Both the position numbers and the translations under genes were made by a program. Shown piece after piece: positions 37,517 through 49,806 of a DNA stretch of 64,000 nucleotides. The stretch lies in assembly GCA_963969595.1 (NCBI GenBank), contig OZ018410.1, positions 42,885,413-42,949,412 on the forward strand, given 5' to 3'. The DNA is from Neckera pumila. Taxonomy: Eukaryota; Streptophyta; Bryopsida; Hypnales; Neckeraceae. Below the pieces are notes generated by a model that did no database searches, was not told where the DNA came from, and saw only the letters and a program-made list of their open reading frames with translations. Position 1 is the first letter of the stretch, and each line of letters opens with the position of its first letter.

Positions 37517-39089
37517 ATGCACCCTTACAAGAACACGGTCTACGGCCACTCCGAGTGGAAGCGCCACCAATCCCCCTACCGTCACTGCCGCCACCTGATC
37601 AGCATCGCCTCCTCCGGCGTGATCGCCGGCATCCTTCCCCCCGTCCTTCTGTCCACTCTCTCCGCCGTGTTCGTCACCCTCATCAACTTCGGCGTTCAGC
37701 ACAAACGCTTCTCCTCCTGGGTGCCCACACTCCAAATTGCCTCCACTCCCTTCACGCTCATTGCCCCCGTGCTCGCCTTCCTGCTCGTCTTCCGCACGAA
37801 CTCCTCCTACCAACGCTTCGACGAGGCTCGCAAAGCCTGGGGCTCCAACACCAACCGTTCCCGCGACTTAGCAAGACAAGCCCTCACGTGGATCCGCCAC
37901 CCGGCAGACAAAGCCAAGCTCGAAATCATTCTACGGTACGTGAAAGCGTATCCCTACTTTCTGAAGCACCATTTGACGAGGTCGCTGGATGGGTCGAACT
38001 CGATTGGGGAAGTGAAGAACTTGTTGAGTCAGCAGGAGATTGAGAGTGTGAGAGGGGCGGCGAATCGGCCGATATATGTGTTGCAAGTGCTGTCGGCGGT
38101 GATTAATCAATGCCAGCTCTCGAACTTCGAACGAGTGGCCATGGATGTGAATTTGACGCAGTTTCATGATAATGTGGGCGCGTGTGAGCGGATTTTTAAG
38201 ACGCCCATTCCGGTGGCGTACACGAGATTGACGAGCCGGATGCTGATTATGTGGCACTTGGCGCTGCCGTATGGGTTGTGGAAGGGGTGTGCGTGGTTGA
38301 CGATTCCAGCGACGTTCATGAGCGCCGCTGCCCTTTTTTACATTGAGCAGGTAAGGTTCAATTGACCTATTTCCAGTACCTAAAAATGAGATGCACAAGC
38401 CTTTGGGTGCATTAGATCACTAGCAGGTTCCGGAACAGATCGAAGTTTAGTAACTTTGTTCGCAAATGTTTGCTATTCTAACTGAAATTTTGCCAATTTG
38501 CAAAAATGAGATGCACAAGCGGTTGTGTGCTTTGGATGACTATGATGTCCCGGAATAGATTCAAGTTTAGTGCAATTGTGTGCAGGTAAGGCAATTGACC
38601 TATTTTCAAAAATGTAATGACCTATTGGCGAAAAATGAGATGCACAAGCGGTTGTGTGCTTTTGATGAGTATGATGTCCTGGAGTACATTGATGTTGAGT
38701 ACGATTGTGTGCAAGAGTTTACGATTCTAACTGAACTTCTGCCAATTTGGAATTAGGTCGGGGTGCTAATCGAGGAGCCGTTTTGGATTCTGGCGCTGGA
38801 CTCGATTTGTGGCGGCATCACGAGCGCCATTGAGGGGTTGCGCGTTGCGCAAGAGGAGGCAATGTTGCTGTCGACGAACATCCAGGAGGAGATTCCTAAG
38901 CCGAGCCATTTGGTGCAGATCAGGGAGACGTCGTTGGAAATGGCGGATCTGTCCGAGAGCGCGCCGCTAGTGAGTCCGACAGAGGAGCGCGCGGCGATCA
39001 ATTTCGAAAGGTCGCGCACGCATCATCACGGGACGCGCCCGGCGTATGGCGATATGAGTGGGTTCTCCAGGTTGAAGTCTGTGTCGTAA
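37517..39089 (+). CDS. Bestrophin-family anion channel
   Basis: Two exons, 37517-38350 and 38757-39089, 388 aa. Bestrophin/UPF0187 proteins form pentameric chloride or bicarbonate channels; plant and algal members act in thylakoids, others at other membranes. Visible: an N-terminal helix region with a long hydrophobic stretch (about 28-92), the family motif RTNSSYQRFDEARKAWG (about 93-109), a second hydrophobic region (about 243-278), and the C-terminal EEPFWILALDSICGGI (about 284-299), matching the conserved PF...LD.IC signature. The start at 37517 (MHPYKNTVYG) is chosen because the in-frame ATG at 37424 lies in repeat-rich leader. No clear transit peptide follows either start, so location is open. 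The coding DNA is strongly GC-rich, unlike its surroundings. Exons join in phase 0. Confidence 0.9.
38381..38756. repeat. Three-copy tandem repeat in channel intron
   Basis: Copies begin at about 38381, 38501 and 38631 with AAAAATGAGATGCACAAGC and run about 120-130 bp each. Between copies two and three, CAGGTAAGGCAATTGACCTA at 38583-38602 repeats the true exon-intron junction at 38348-38366. The duplicated unit therefore includes a second consensus 5' splice site (GT at 38586). Confidence 0.85.
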
Positions 39090-40827
39090 TCTTCGCAACG
39101 TGAGCAAATCCGTCGTGACCTTATCCTCCGGGATTGCAACTTTTTTGACAATGGCGCTAATACGAGATGACCCAGTCCTCCGAAATTGCAACATTTCTGT
39201 CAATGGCGCTAATCCGTGATGACCTTTTCTTCCAGAATTGCAACAGTTTTGTCGATACCACAACTCAGAGCAGGTGCTTGCAACAACACGGTTTGTACAA
39301 CATTACGAATCAGATCGGCATACTAATGATGTTCTAAGGCTCTGCAACATGTTTTTCCATGTTTTTCACTGCTTTACAATCACGAAGTTCTTCCGATTTA
39401 GTTCCAATTGTTGTTCTGATCGAGCTGTTCTCTCACTTGCGATGTGTGGAGTTCTATGTACATTAGAAGAGTATAGTGATGCAAACTTTTTTTTTGATGC
39501 ATCGTAGATCGAGGCTTGTATTTATTTGGTTTCACATTGGTCAGGATGTTAGCCAGGTGTTAGTTGCCGCCGAGGATGTAACAGATTTTTCCCTCAAGTG
39601 TAAGAAGTAGTGTCGATATGTGTCAGAAGCTCGAGCATGAACACGTTGCATACCGGTACTAAATGGAAAAATATCCTTTTCTATTGGGAATTGCTTCTCT
39701 TCGTGTTTTGTACGTTTTGAATACTTGCATTCGAGAATTGGAAACTGTTTGAATTCAAACGTGGCAATGGAAGGTTTGTATTGTGGGAAAAAAATGGCTC
39801 CACTATGCTCCACTGACAAGGTGAGACTGAAGAGCCACTGTACTTGTTCTGTGCACTCAGTTTGGGGCCAAGCTAGGAAAATATAAAAAAAAATTAAGCA
39901 CCAAGTCATCATGGGTCACACTCTACTAGACATGTTGCCTTGGTTGTACAGTGATGCTGTGCCTCTACATCCTCCACCTGTCTAATTCATCAGTAGCTAC
40001 TGATGAAGCACTATTTGGAGTGCAATATACCACACCATCATTGTTGAGCTATTGAATGTTATGTACCCCCTAAACGTCCAGAGTCTTCTCCAAAATTTGC
40101 GATTTGAGAAAAATTGTTGGAAAAGTACTATTTGGAAGAATATTTTGGAATCGATGTACAAGTAAAAGTTGTAGATTTTAAAATTTCGATTCTGTCCCTA
40201 TGATTAGATTGACTATGGCTATCACCAATGTTTTTTTCTTAAAGTTGAAAAGGAATTTCAAAGTTCCTTCTAATTTGATTACAAGCAAAATATTATCATT
40301 TTTTGAGGAAGATTTGTTGAATTGGATTTGAAAGGAGGTTCTCACATGGTGATTTTCTGAAATTTTTGTGTTTTTAAGATGTATGACCTCATTTTTACAA
40401 ATCCTGTTTTGAACTAGAGTCAATGCAATTTTGGCTTGTTCAACTACTTGACATAGTCTACTTCCACATTTGTAATTTTAGAAAAATATGTACTGTAGTA
40501 ACATCAAATCCAACCATTAGATAGGACAACAATTCAATAAAGTATCTCCACAAATTAGGATGACTTTCATCCAAGTAGAATGAAAAAGAAACAAGGTTTT
40601 AAGTCTGCTCATCATTCACAAATTGAACATTGGAGTACTTAGGGGCTATTAATATGGTTCCAATGCAAAACCAAAAGCACCCCTTTATATAGTGAAACAA
40701 TCAATGCTTTTGCTATGCTTAGAAGGCGCATAGGAATGTTTGTAGAATTTATTAAATGATGACCTTCCAATCCAAGTCCAATCCTTTCATCCCAAATTAC
40801 TACACACTCAATGCAATGAAAACTACC
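39090..40827. other. Intergenic, nothing seen
   Basis: The start of this stretch is probably the 3' untranslated region of the channel gene; around 39100-39260 the words AATTGCAAC...TTGTCGATA/TTGTCAATGGCGCTAAT recur as short tandem units. No gene supported beyond it. Confidence 0.4.
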
Positions 40828-41736
40828 TTAGCCTCTAAAGTCCCATTATCCTATGGGTGGACAAATGAATTTTGGGCAGGTTCCTGTGGTACTATTCATC
40901 ATAATTTTTTGAAACTTTTGTTAAGATAGAAAAAAAACATTAGCTTTCTATCAATTGGTGCCTGCAAGCAAATATTATGGCACAATAAGTCATTTTTCTT
41001 AGATGTGGCATGCCCCCCCCAGCCCACAAATTTTTCTTAAAAGAATTTTAAAAATTTGTTTCTCTTAAATTATAATTTTCTTTACATTGTAAGCTTTGAT
41101 TCATTCCATTTGGATTTGTTATGTGAAAGTTATGGAAGATATTATTTTCTAGGCAATCAGAGCATCTTCTTGAAAAAATAACTTGAAGATTGGATTCATT
41201 TCTAAACTCAATTCTCACAATTTTTCAAAAAAGAAAGTTTCACAAGGTTAAAATCACTTGCTAGAACAATCTCACCATTGAGATTAGTGTGTTTCAATTC
41301 CATCTTAGAGCTATTAACGATTTAGATTTTCCATCAATTTTAAACCTACTTCTATTCAATAATTTTCTAATGAGTGAAAATTAAGTGTATTTTTAAAAAA
41401 TGAATCGTAGATTGTCAACTCAATTATTCAACATAAAAAATTAGAAATTCAAAATTAGTAGTGCAAAAATTTTAAGTCAAGATAATTCAAAACCAAAAAA
41501 TCTGGTCAAATAAGGTGCAAAGAAACTTTTTCCTTTTGTTTAAATGCAAATATCTTGCAATCTAAGCGGTCAACGCTTTAGAAATTTCTTCTATACATTT
41601 ATATACTAGTCTAATGCAAAATCACACAATGAAATATGTAAAAAATCAAATTTTAAATTTTTTTGCACTTTGCAATAGAAAAGACAATTTTGGGTGTTTT
41701 TTGAGGGAAAAAAGGTTCTTGGACTTTAGGGATTAG
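40828..41736 (+). mobile_element. TTAA-type element, decayed subfamily A copy
   Basis: The left end TTAGCCTCTAAAGTCCCATT and right end TTGGACTTTAGGGATTAG are decayed forms of the family termini. The interior follows the order of the intact copy at 30852 (GGACAAATG, GATTCATTCCATTTGGATTT, ATATCTTGCAATCTAAG). Confidence 0.6.
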
Positions 41737-42782
41737 AAAGCAAAAAACAAATTGGATCCCAAAGTCGAGCTCTAAATTGAATTGGGGTGCATACTATTTT
41801 GGATCGGCTTACCTTACTTGAAGTTTTGTTGAACAATCACCTACCTTCTAATTTATAAGAAGCCCTAAAAAATGAAGGAAAATTGATTAATGAGCTTCTA
41901 AAGCGTCTTGGTTTTACTCTTGGAAGATGCACGCATACATGGCAATTTACCAAATTGAAGGACTAGGATCAATGTTTTTTTTTGGACAAGTGTCGCCAAA
42001 AGCCTTCAAACCATTGGAGCAAATCTGGAGGGAGGGTGTCCGACAGGCTGAAACAGTCTGACAAGTGCAAAATTTTGCCCAAAGAAAAAATGCTGACTAG
42101 GATTAGTGTTAGGCGAAGGTGTTACTATAATCTGGGTATTATTTTTGTTCTAAATATTGTTGTTTCAAATTTATCATAGTATTGTTGATACAAGTGATAA
42201 GAGTATTATTAATATAGTTCAAAAAATTAGAATCTACTAGTTGCTAGAGTAGTTGAGTACAATTTCATGAATTCCAATATATATACTCCAACTAGAATTT
42301 TGGAATTTGTTCATGTACTAGCTTGATTGTTAGCACACATGAATTAAACATATCCATCAATCATTCAACAATTGGATAGTCTTGGTTGATACCATTTGAT
42401 ATACCAATTTGATATGCATTTCTAAAAGCTGAAACCTAATCCATGTCCAACACTGTTGGGATGTTAGGAATAGTTAAAAGAACCAAATGTGCCAAATTAA
42501 TGATTCAAGAAATCCATCTTGACTAAAAACTAAATAAACACAAATCTAAAATCACCGTAATCCAAATGTAGGGAAAGATGTTAAAGGCTTGGTACTATAA
42601 CAACTCAAGTGTGGAATTGAATTTGAAAGGGTTGAAAGTAGGCTAAAAAGTCATGATTTTATAACTTCAATGAACAACATGCAAACTCTACATAGGACAA
42701 AAGACTCACTAAATGGCACACTGTACATTATTCCACAATCTTGAAGGACATTTTTGGACTACCATTGCAACCATGTAGGGCA
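41737..42782. other. AT-rich intergenic, nothing seen
   Basis: No supported gene; a 65-codon open frame at 41982 has no family support. Confidence 0.4.
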
Positions 42783-43676
42783 TTAACTTCTAAAGCCCCA
42801 AGGTCATTTTTCTGTCAAAAACGAGTCAAAACTAGCAGTTCTGCTGCGTTCATCTAAGAAAAAAGAATTTAAAGAAAAAAAAAATCTAACCATACAATCT
42901 TGTACTTCATTTATCGCAGATTATGTGGTAAAAATATCATAAAACTAGATAGTACAGATTAGAAGATATTAGCATTCAAAGTTGGAAAACTTTGATTTTT
43001 TGAACACTGACTTGCAATTTCAGATGACTTTGACTACCATTTGTAAAAAAAAATTGCACTACAAACTTGAATTTAAGTTTTTAAATATTGAATAATTGAG
43101 TTGAGAATCTAAGAAAAAGAATTCCAAAAAAATAAACTTCATTTTCATTCTTTAAAATATTGTTAAATAGAAGTAGGTTCAAGATTGAAAGAAAAACTAA
43201 ATCATCAATAGCTCTAAGATGGGATTAAAACACTATAATTCCAATGGTGAGATTGTTTTAGCAAGCAAATTTAGCCTTGTCAAACAATGTTTTTTGAAAA
43301 ATTGTGAAAATTGCATTCAAAAATGAGTCCTACAAGTTATTTTTTCAAGAAAATGCTCTAATTGCCCGAAAATTAAGATTGTCCATAACTTTCACATAAC
43401 AAATCCAAATGGAATGAATAAAAGCTTCCCATATAGATAAAAATACAATCTATGAGGAAATAATTTTAAGTTTTTTTTTGTGTGAGAAGATTGCTGCCCG
43501 CCGTACCGAAAAAAAAGACCTTTTGTGCCATAACTTTTGCTCTTGGGCACCGATTGAAAAAAAAAATTATTTTCCTATAAAGCCAATGTGTTTTTCTATC
43601 TTCACAAAAAGTTTCAGAAAATAATGATGAATATTGAAGCTGTAGTACCACAGCTTCAAGGGACTTTAGGGGTTAA
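42783..43676 (-). mobile_element. TTAA-bounded element, reverse subfamily A copy
   Basis: It starts TTAACTTCTAAAGCCCCAAG and ends GGGACTTTAGGGGTTAA. The interior is an inverted match to the copy at 30852-31784 (for example ATCCAAATGGAATGAAT near 43403). 894 bp, non-coding. Confidence 0.7.
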
Positions 43677-44067
43677 AAGAACCACACTAAAATCCAAATG
43701 AATGTGAATAGTCTCCCCCTACATGCAAAAATGGATGTGAATAGTCATCCTCCCTTTCATAGAGGCGTGGAAAACCTCTAATGAGGCACGCGTACCTAGT
43801 TGCAAGAGAACAGTCAACAAATTGTGGAGTCATCATTACTCCTTACTACTTCACTAGGGTAGAGAAGATAAGTAAGCCAGCCAGCATGTGCGCTTATCGC
43901 ACAAGCATCGAGCAAATAGCTTCTTAGCCGTAACTTAATTGTTCAATACACAGGATTACAATCGAGGAAGGCCACAAACATTATGATCCAGAAGCTACAA
44001 TTCCTATTTCAACTTCATTACAAAAGAGAAGTACAATACTAGTAAAGCTACGCTCAACACGACTGAG
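43677..44067. other. 3' flank of the splicing-factor gene
   Basis: No separate feature seen; probably contains the 3' untranslated region of the - strand gene. Confidence 0.4.
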
Positions 44068-45997
44068 TCATCGCCTCATTAATCGACTTCGTTCTCTCTT
44101 CCTAAAGCGCTCTAGCATGATCTCATCGGTGGCAGCTTGCCTTCTATTCCCTACATCCAGAGTCTCACTGGACGTATCGATGGATCCTCGACCTGCTCCT
44201 TCGCCTCCCCCTTTATTTTTGAACCCTTCAGGATGCTCTGTTATAAACAAATATACAAGAGCGATTAGTTAGAGAATTTTCCAAATTGGACTCAGTTATT
44301 TACTATGACCTCTAAAACGACATTATTTTTGAATTTAATTGACTGCAGCACACCCGTCACAAGTTCAAACTATGTCAATCATTCTTTAGGACCCCAAAGC
44401 AGTCTGATTAAAGAGGTCACGGCGTAACAGTAGTTACAATTTCTGGATGTGTATATCTGTGCACGTACCACTCCGAAGTTTCTCAGCATACTCTCGACCT
44501 CGTTGGAAGTAATCAGCACTGTAGCTGGCTGGTATGCTAGACTGGGTTCTGCCACGACCTGCAAAAGAGCGCTTGTCTTGTAGTTGCTTCTTTGCAGCCT
44601 CTGTTTCTTCAATGTTTTTGAGCTTATACCTGAAATAAGTGCGGTAGAATTAGAATTGTTCCAGCAGGACCCAATAACCTTATGCAGCAAAATGCAAGAG
44701 CTTCAGAATAACTCACTCTATGGGTAATTGTACTTCAGCAATTCCAGTGGTCCATTGCGTGGAGCTTTCCTCTCCATTCCTTCTCCTAACCTGAAAAAAT
44801 TTCAATAAACAAACGTATCACAAACTCAGCGTTCTTCGGATGTTATGGAGGCCGACAGCAACATATGTCAATCCCACACAGAGACGTTAGAAAAGTAGTC
44901 GAAATCGTCTAGAACAAGAGCACACCTTGAGATGCTCAGGCGTGATGTAAAGGTCATCTTCAGGAGCCTTCACTTCCTCGATTACTATACCAAGCTCCCT
45001 TCCCCTCTTTTTGGCCATCTCCTGCTCAATATATTTCAACCTGTCACGATTCCATCATCATTCAATGCGCGTTCAACAGCCAGTATTACAATTCTAATCA
45101 AACCTAAAGGACCCTTGTACTCTTTCACTACTATATTTTTTTCACTTTATACATTAGATTTGAGTAACATGATGAGTACTAATACGATTTGAACTGTCCA
45201 TGATACTCTCCTTCTAAACTACATCTTGTTGTTTGATTTTATATTGAATCTCCTACAGGTATAGTTCACACAAGTGAAGTACAAACACTCGGAATGGGCT
45301 CATTGGTCCTCTAGAAGGTAAAGGTTAGCTCTTGCTCAGGGGCTTCAATCATGCGATTGAATTGAAATCTCGCAGAGGCTTGTACAAAGTGGTGATGGAA
45401 CTCACATATTAGGGTCTTCAACAGTGACGGCAGTCTCTTGAGCGAACGTATCTTGCAGCACCAGCTCTTCTTTCTCCCCCTCGCCTTCGCCCTTCTCTAC
45501 CACGTTCGGATTCGCGCCTCCTCCAGACAGAGCAAGCTGGTTGGCCACCACCCCAGGTCTTCGTTCCCTCTGCTTCTGCAGAAACTTCACCTCTTCTAAC
45601 GTGGATCTGTGCAACAATAACAACAGCAGTGAGTAAAATTTCAATCGCTAAAGAACTGCTCTATACCTGGACTCCTGTCTTTTTTCACTTTATACAAGGT
45701 AGTTGAGTAACACGATGAGTATTCAAACAGAGTAAAACTGAAAAAAATTGTCAAGTCTTGTTTCAATTTCAAAGTTGAATACGATTCGAGGAAATACAAA
45801 TACAAATACAAATAGGTGCATACACACCCAAAAGGGACTCCTCCTTCATCAAGGTGTTAACAAACCTCTTCAGCAATTGCATCGTCAAAACCCTAAATCC
45901 TAGGTTTTCCGCACCTGATTTCCTCGTCATCTTCGGGTTGCTCCGAGTCCGAATCGGGTGCGGAGCGCTTGCGGAAGCGCTTTCCATTGGCACCCAT
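44068..45997 (-). CDS. TLS1/C9orf78 (Hep_59) family splicing factor
   Basis: Exons on the - strand in coding order: 45997-45915, 45606-45406, 45040-44926, 44790-44717, 44629-44469, 44237-44068. They join in phase to 267 aa, close to the plant homologue's length. The protein starts MGANGKRFRKRSAPDSDSEQ, with an acidic tail to that segment, and continues STLEEVKFLQKQRERRPGV, then DPNMLKYIEQEMAKKRG, LYITPEHLK and LPIEYKLKNIEETEAAKKQL. It ends with ATDEIMLERFRKRERSRLMR, the conserved terminus of this family. Known relatives (human C9orf78, fission yeast Tls1) bind the BRR2 spliceosomal helicase and affect splice-site choice; a nuclear role here is inferred from the family. All introns are GT-AG and short. 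Confidence 0.92.
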
Positions 45998-46130
45998 GTT
46001 GGGAGATGCACCAACAACGCTCAAGAAACACTAGTCGTCCTTGAAAAACCCACCGACACTATCAGGAACCTTCGGTTTCACCCCATCCTCGTCAGACGAA
46101 AGAGCAGCGCGCTCCTTCACCCTGCACTGC

Positions 46131-46138
46131 AAACCCTA
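46131..46138 (-). promoter_or_regulatory. Telo-box-like motif before splicing-factor gene
   Basis: AAACCCTA on the + strand about 135 bp upstream of the start codon. Telo boxes are common in plant promoters of RNA-processing and translation genes. Positional evidence only. Confidence 0.35.
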
Positions 46139-46351
46139 GAACTCCATCGACACCAGAATTTTGGATGCCGTGAACCGCAATGCCACTCCTATCACCAATG
46201 AAGAACACCGACAACGGGAACACAGATTGCGGAGAATTGCTGAAACAGCTAGGATTGATGAGCGGAAAGAACCCTGACGACGAAAAATACTCGACAAGGC
46301 TATACACGCGGACGATGGTTGACGAAATGTCGACGGAGGACGAAACGTCGA

Positions 46352-46384
46352 TGAATGATGGACGATGATGGACGATGATGGACA
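46352..46384. repeat. Short GATGGACGAT tandem repeat
   Basis: Three near-identical units containing GATGGACGAT next to a divergent upstream region. Confidence 0.7.
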
Positions 46385-46425
46385 AGTAAGGACGGGGACT
46401 TGAAACGAATCACATTCTTATACTA

Positions 46426-46733
46426 AGGTAGGAGGTTTCTAAAATGGAGCGGGTTCTAAAACCAATCAGGCTCTAGAGGTACATTTTGCAGTTTCCAGTG
46501 TACAAGTGGTGTGCATTTGAGGAGGTGGCCGGTTTTAGAGCCCACGAAAATGCACTTTTCTGCAACTTCAGAAATTCATAACTAATTCTATAAAGCTTCA
46601 AAAAATATGAAACAACTTGGGTTAGATGTCAATTTCTCTTGCCTTTTAAGGAAAATTTACTGAAAAATATTTTAAGAAGTTTTACCTCCCCAAAATTCAG
46701 CTTCAGCTCTTAGATGAGCGATTTATGCACCTC
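46426..46733. mobile_element. AGGTAGG-ended insertion with paralogous empty site
   Basis: The flanking DNA (GGACTTGAAACGAATCACAT before, AACTTTAAAAGCTACA after) is repeated at 57153-57213 without this 308-bp segment. The insert begins AGGTAGGAGGTTTCTAAAA and ends ATTTATGCACCTC, and the word ACTA borders it on both sides (46422-46425, 46734-46737). Internal text is shared with 20663-21505 and about 56190-56425. Non-coding. Confidence 0.6.
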
Positions 46734-46888
46734 ACTAGTTATTTCAAAACTTTAAAAGCTACATCAGGAAACCACATATTTGAAGCAAATCATTCTGCGA
46801 CACTAGTTTTAACAATTTGTATTGCGTGTGATATCCTGAATTACAATATCATCATTCAGTAGCTAAAGTTTCAAGCTTGTTACAGAGC

Positions 46889-47376
46889 AAACGCTTCTAA
46901 AATGATCTTTTCCAGTGCACTGAATGAAAAACAATTTCAAAGAAAACTGCAAAAATCTTTCAATCTTCTTTACACAAGCCAAATCTAAAAAGTTGGTGAC
47001 CAAAAAAATATAAGGTCAAAGGGCCTAACTTGTAAAACCCCGATCAATTTATGGCTTCTTAAAATCTACTCCACAATTTTTTAAAGTGAATTTTGAATGT
47101 GATTTTTTCTCTAAGATCTAGTGTATTTGAGGCTCATTTCCAAGAACTCTTAACACTACGGAAAGTCAAGATTGCAATGGGTACCCTTGTACAAAAACTT
47201 GAATAGAAAAATCACTATCATTTATTTTCAAGATTGGATTTTTGGTGCTAAAAGTAGACTTCAAGAAGAACTTTTCAAAAATATAAACTACTAAAAATAG
47301 CAATTTGGTTAGGTTTTATTTAACTTCAAAGTTTTGCAAACACCAGATTTTGGTGCCTTAGGCATTTAGGGGTTAA
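46889..47376 (-). mobile_element. TTAA-type element, subfamily C, left end decayed
   Basis: The right end is GGCATTTAGGGGTTAA. The interior is an inverted match to the element at 53051-53702 (for example TTCCAAGAACTCTTAACACT against its inverse near 53270). The paralogous stretch at about 57350-57380 lacks it. The left TTAA is no longer recognisable. Confidence 0.55.
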
Positions 47377-47506
47377 TTTTGAAAGTTGAAATGTATGAAT
47401 TTATTTCCAACTAAAATGCATGAGTGCTCCGAAGAAATCTCAAAAATGATCGCAGGAATTGGAAAGATTATAATCTTTGAAATAGAAATAAACGTCATTT
47501 TGTGCC

Positions 47507-48310
47507 TTAATTCCTAAAAGCACAAGGGGTTTGGACAAAATACAAATGTGTTATAAAATGTAAGTTCTAAATTTTTTTGAAGTTTGCATCAAAGAAGATA
47601 ATGTGAAGCACAAAAAATAGAAAGCATCCGTATGGTCAAATTTATAAAATTATTCTTAGATTCTTTTAAAATGAATTTTGAAGATATAACTTCAAAAATT
47701 CACCAAAAATACAATTTCTATTTTTAGCATTTGAATTTCTTTTTTGGTTGGTCAAACATTAGAAGAGATTTGAAGGCATTGGAGGGCTGTTTTAGACCCG
47801 TTCCCCGATCTGGCCAGATCTGTGGGCTGCCAAAAAAAATTTTTTTCAAAAAAAAAAGAAAAATTCTCTCCCAAATATCATTTCAGGCCAATTTTTTTTT
47901 AAAATGACGAGGCACTCGCATGACCACATCAGCCAGTAGCTTTCCTGTGAAGGAATACTACGAGAATACATGATAACTCACGGGCTCTTGGAGGCCTCTA
48001 ATTTCTTCTAATGATTGTGGTTTCTATTGATTTGCAAAAAAATGCATGAGATCTAGGAGTGAGAACACCAACAATTTTCCGAAATAGTAAATTTTTCAAT
48101 ACTAGGAAAATCTAAATACTTTGTGCTATTTCTCTTAGAATTTTTGTTTGACCATTATTGTAGCAATCTAAGTTTTGAGTATAAATATTGATAGACAACC
48201 CAATCTTTTGACAAATAAAAAAAAAATACTGAAAAAAAAAATTTTGCACGAAAATTTTGTCCAAAGTTGGGCAGCGACCAAAAATGGTCGCTTGAGCACT
48301 TAGGGATTAA
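47507..48310. mobile_element. TTAA-bounded element, subfamily D, hosting a MITE
   Basis: The left end TTAATTCCTAAAAGCACAAG and right end CGCTTGAGCACTTAGGGATTAA form an inverted pair with outer TTAA. It is interrupted by the CATTAGAAGA-family MITE at 47757-48013. Non-coding. Confidence 0.6.
47757..48013. mobile_element. CATTAGAAGA-family MITE, second copy
   Basis: It starts CATTAGAAGAGATTTGAAGG and ends ATTTCTTCTAATG. The core shares GGGCTG, AAAATGACG and the CACATCAGCC region with the copy at 4259-4540, and the element is nested in the element at 47507. Confidence 0.7.
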
Positions 48311-49021
48311 AACAACATTGTTTCAAAAAATTATTGTTTCAACCTAAACCAAGCAATTCAAGTACCTGCAATAAAATTGCTACAACATTTTTAACACAAG
48401 CTCCCATAATATAAAGACAAATTAAGTCACAAACCACAAATATACAAAGATGGATGGAGCTTTGTAAGAGCAAGGGGTGACAACAATGGTACCTTGAATG
48501 TCAAGGCTTCATTGTAGTGGGAATAAGGTAGAGGCACCTATTACCAACTAGGACCCCATTGCCAATCTATATGATATTGGAAATTCAACAAAATTTGGGA
48601 CTAATTTTTGACCATCAATTCTTCCATTTTTATCACAACACATGTCCTTGGTTTAAAAATGCCAAAGTGAGCAAGAAGTTATCTCTTGAATGAGCAGTTT
48701 TGGAATAGTCTAGACATTGGCTATAAGTTATAACCAACTTTTGGCTCCCAAAACTTGTAGCAATTTCTATTTAATTAGGAACAATCCCCATACTTCCTAT
48801 CTTTCTACATTGGAAAGATTTGCATTGCTTTACACTGCTCATGATCTATCACAGAAGCATTTAAGTGATCAAGTATGCGTGATTTGACCTTAAATCTTTT
48901 CTACATTTAGCACTTTCATACTATACATTCATTGCCCTATTACGAGCTTTGAACCATAAGGTTGTCACCTACTTGCTACTATGAAGAAAATTTCATAATT
49001 CAAACCAACGCTCATGCAGTA

Positions 49022-49318
49022 AGGTAACTACACTTGATATTGCACAGTTAAGCAATTCAACATGATTCAGCGTGGTTTTCACTATTATATTGAACTTTTT
49101 TTGTGGGGTCCCTTTGGAAAGTCAAAATGGGATTCTAGATTCTCTTAGAATGCATTTTTTGGACACCTTGTGAATAAACTACAAATTTTCAAAGTCCTAA
49201 AAATAGGTGTACCTAAAAGCTAGCGATCATAGAGTCTTATAAATAGTGGGAGTACATTTTAGGCAAGAATTTGTAGTGTGCAATTTTATGAAGCGCACAA
49301 TTTTAAGTGCAGTTACCT
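49022..49318. mobile_element. TA-target MITE in block I
   Basis: The left end AGGTAACTACACTTGA and right end TTAAGTGCAGTTACCT are inverted repeats of about 16 bp with TA on both outer sides (49020-49021, 49319-49320). The paralogous position in block II (about 55145) reads GCAGCAACACAAATTG without the 297-bp insert, so this is a real insertion. A TA target fits the Tc1/mariner (Stowaway) type. Confidence 0.7.
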
Positions 49319-49806
49319 TAACATAAATCGTTGATAGTGAATTCATTTCCAAGTCGAGGATCAAGTCGCCACTAATCAACACTTTTTTCACTGACATCAT
49401 TGAAAACCACAAAGGTCTCACAAGATGAGATATGATCCCAACGACAAGATGAAGAAAAATTTATGATGTTTTTTAATTTTTCAGTTACACTGGGAAACTG
49501 AGACTCACAAGGAAAGAAGAAGAATTCTTGTGGTGTTTCTCTTTGTTCGGGAAATTTTTTTTCTCACCGGGAAATTTGAGACTCATAGAGAAGCTAAGAT
49601 AACTACACCTAAAACCAACCGTGTTCTAATTGCGACCCCTATCTAGGAAGGACTGACATGTTGCTTGAAGTATGTTCTACTGTCAATGATGAGTTACGTA
49701 GGCTTAAATGGTCGCTTTAAGAGCATACTACCTTACACTACTTCACCACACCGGGAAACTTGAGACTCACTGGGAAATGATCTTCCGATATTTATCTCAC
49801 TAATTG

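Noticed and set aside
37111..38398. Alternative frames over the channel gene (Pro/Arg-rich + frame at 37486 and minus frames)
   Set aside because: Products of the high GC third positions of the bestrophin frame and of the minisatellite; no family motifs.
44379..44690. 103-codon minus frame over the splicing-factor gene
   Set aside because: It is out of frame with the spliced reading, which reproduces the conserved family protein.
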